Source of the DNA: Acidobacteriaceae bacterium
Lineage (GTDB): Bacteria; Acidobacteriota; Terriglobia; Terriglobales; Acidobacteriaceae
Direction: 5' to 3'
Length of the DNA: 35,650 nt
NCBI GenBank assembly: GCA_027306695.1
Contig: DAHUZH010000024.1
Location: forward strand, 1-35,650
Shown: in pieces, positions 34,570 to 35,650 of the stretch
How positions within the stretch are numbered: position 1 is the stretch's first letter
Layout of the letters: every line of letters starts with the position of its first letter
Notes under the pieces: model-generated
The model's database searches: none
What the model was told of the DNA's origin: nothing
The model's input: only the letters and a program-made list of their open reading frames with translations
Translations under genes and position numbers: made by a program

Positions 34570-35339
34570 TTGTGGACGACGAGCCATTGGCCCGGCGCGG
34601 CGTGGCCCTAAGGCTCAGAAAATTCAGAAATATAGAGATTGTTGGCGAATGCGGGGACGGTTCAACTGCGGTGAAACAAATTCTGGAATTGGCACCTGAC
34701 CTTGTATTTCTGGATGTCCAGATGCCAGAAATGGACGGCTTTGATGTTCTCCGTGCGTTACCGCGGGAAAACCTTCCAGGCGTTATTTTTCTGACAGCAT
34801 TCGAAAAACATGCAGTACAGGCATTTGAATTTCATGCGCTGGATTATCTCTTGAAACCGGTGCACGATCTGCGTTTCGCCGCTGCCATTGGCAGAGCCCA
34901 AAAATTGGTGGATTCAACTCTGAAGTCTGCGATGGCTGCGCGTGTCATAGAAATGCTCGACCGGAGATTGGAGACCTGGGCCCCTCGCTTTACTGTAGAA
35001 ATTGGTTCCCGCATTCAGGTCGTGCTTGCAGAGGATGTCGAGTGGATTGGGGCTGCAGGTGATTACGCGGAACTGCACGCCAGTGGACGAAGCTACCTAT
35101 TGCGCGAAACGATGGCCTCCTTGGAGAGGAGACTTGATCCATCGAAATTCCTTCGTATCCATCGTTCCAGAATTGTCCAGACAACGAGCATTCGTGAGTT
35201 GTATCCCCTAGAAAACAGAGAATTCAAAATCAAGCTTTCCGATGGAAGCGAACATCGCTCCAGCCGGACATACGCTGACAATCTCGAACGCTGGTTGTCC
35301 TCTGGCCGCAGACCAACTATGCCGCCAGTGATCGGCTGA
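34557..35339 (+). CDS. LytTR-family response regulator
   Basis: A 260-residue two-component regulator. The receiver domain has Asp7, Asp8, phospho-acceptor Asp53 (FLDVQMPEMDG), Thr80 and Lys100 (DYLLKPV). A LytTR DNA-binding domain covers about residues 150-250 (VEWIGAAGDYAELHASGRSY, FLRIHRSRIVQTTSIRELYP). GTG 34557 is chosen for the AGGAGG site 7 bases upstream (34544-34549); ATG 34566 would overlap the kinase stop by ATGA. It is the partner of the kinase just upstream. Targets are unknown. Confidence 0.9.
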   Translation: MRAMIVDDEPLARRGVALRLRKFRNIEIVGECGDGSTAVKQILELAPDLVFLDVQMPEMDGFDVLRALPRENLPGVIFLTAFEKHAVQAFEFHALDYLLKPVHDLRFAAAIGRAQKLVDSTLKSAMAARVIEMLDRRLETWAPRFTVEIGSRIQVVLAEDVEWIGAAGDYAELHASGRSYLLRETMASLERRLDPSKFLRIHRSRIVQTTSIRELYPLENREFKIKLSDGSEHRSSRTYADNLERWLSSGRRPTMPPVIG

Positions 35340-35449
35340 ACGGGATCAAGAGCGAATTTTGGGCATCAACGTACTTGACCCACCAAGCGCCCACACCGTC
35401 GAACTGCTGGATACTTGCTTTTGGCAACTAATTGCGTTTAGAATATTCC

Positions 35450-35650
35450 ATGGTGGCCAGCAACATCAAGGAAGAGGAACAAATCTCTGCCGTGCGGGAG
35501 TTCAATCGCTTCTACACCGCGCGGCTCGGGCTGTTGCGCAAGCGGCACCTTGACGGGGATTTTTCGCTCACAGAAGCTCGCATCTTGTATGAGATCGGAG
35601 CTAGTCCCAGACTGACGGCTTCCTCCTTACGGAACACGCTTGGCCTGAAT
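35450..35650 (+). CDS. MarR-family regulator, partial (runs off the window)
   Basis: The first 67 codons of a helix-turn-helix protein: EEEQISAVREFNRFYTARLG, then DGDFSLTEARILYEIGASPR and LTASSLRNTLGL. This opening resembles MarR proteins fused to a GNAT acetyltransferase domain, but the fusion part is outside the window. It lies 110 bases after the response regulator; nothing is seen in that gap. Confidence 0.7.
   Translation, partial: MVASNIKEEEQISAVREFNRFYTARLGLLRKRHLDGDFSLTEARILYEIGASPRLTASSLRNTLGLN

Overview
The window reads as chromosomal DNA of an acidobacterium, most likely class Terriglobia. This is inferred from the gene set and protein style (DnaG with an FDPDAAG toprim motif, paired signal peptidases beside RNase III, a TonB-like protein next to miaA, bactofilin, a two-subunit-type PurL). 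No database search was possible. Into this backbone a degenerate integrative conjugative element has inserted at a tRNA-Pro gene.

Left and middle (1-26.4 kb, housekeeping). On the + strand: DNA primase, a beta-propeller lipoprotein, a secreted helical-repeat protein of unknown role, then a tight cluster of RNase III, two different signal peptidases I and a large AsmA-type envelope protein. A VTT/DedA-like membrane protein and a MogA/MoaB molybdenum cofactor enzyme face the other way. A palindrome of BlaI/CopY operator type (TACA-N2-TGTA) lies between mogA and a TonB-like gene; the latter overlaps a 46-residue membrane ORF and is followed by miaA and threonine dehydrogenase. The minus strand then carries glutathione-independent formaldehyde dehydrogenase, a GlcG/HbpS-like protein, a small outer-membrane-type protein behind a duplicated signal-peptide leader ORF, and RNase R. 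Bactofilin and a pirin follow on the + strand, and a translationally coupled purL-purF-GNAT operon on the minus strand.

Right (26.6-33.7 kb, mobile). A tRNA-Pro (CGG anticodon) is followed by a tyrosine recombinase and an excisionase-like gene reading towards it, an orphan DNA methyltransferase, a ribbon-helix-helix/PIN toxin-antitoxin pair, and VirB2-VirB3-VirB4 type IV secretion genes. The rest of the conjugation machinery is missing. Near 33.67 kb VirB4 runs directly into a LytS-type sensor kinase that seems to have lost its N-terminus, so I infer a deletion that removed the distal half of the element and the start of the kinase. The most interesting signal is a 21-bp imperfect palindrome (GGTATGC-N7-GCATAGC) found twice upstream of the excisionase/integrase genes and once, inverted with 19/21 identity, upstream of virB2-B3-B4. 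It looks like a shared operator coupling excision to transfer.

Right edge (33.7-35.65 kb). The kinase remnant overlaps a LytTR response regulator, and the window ends inside a MarR-family gene. Overlaps of the ATGA type (4 nt) occur at six gene boundaries and were used to choose starts.
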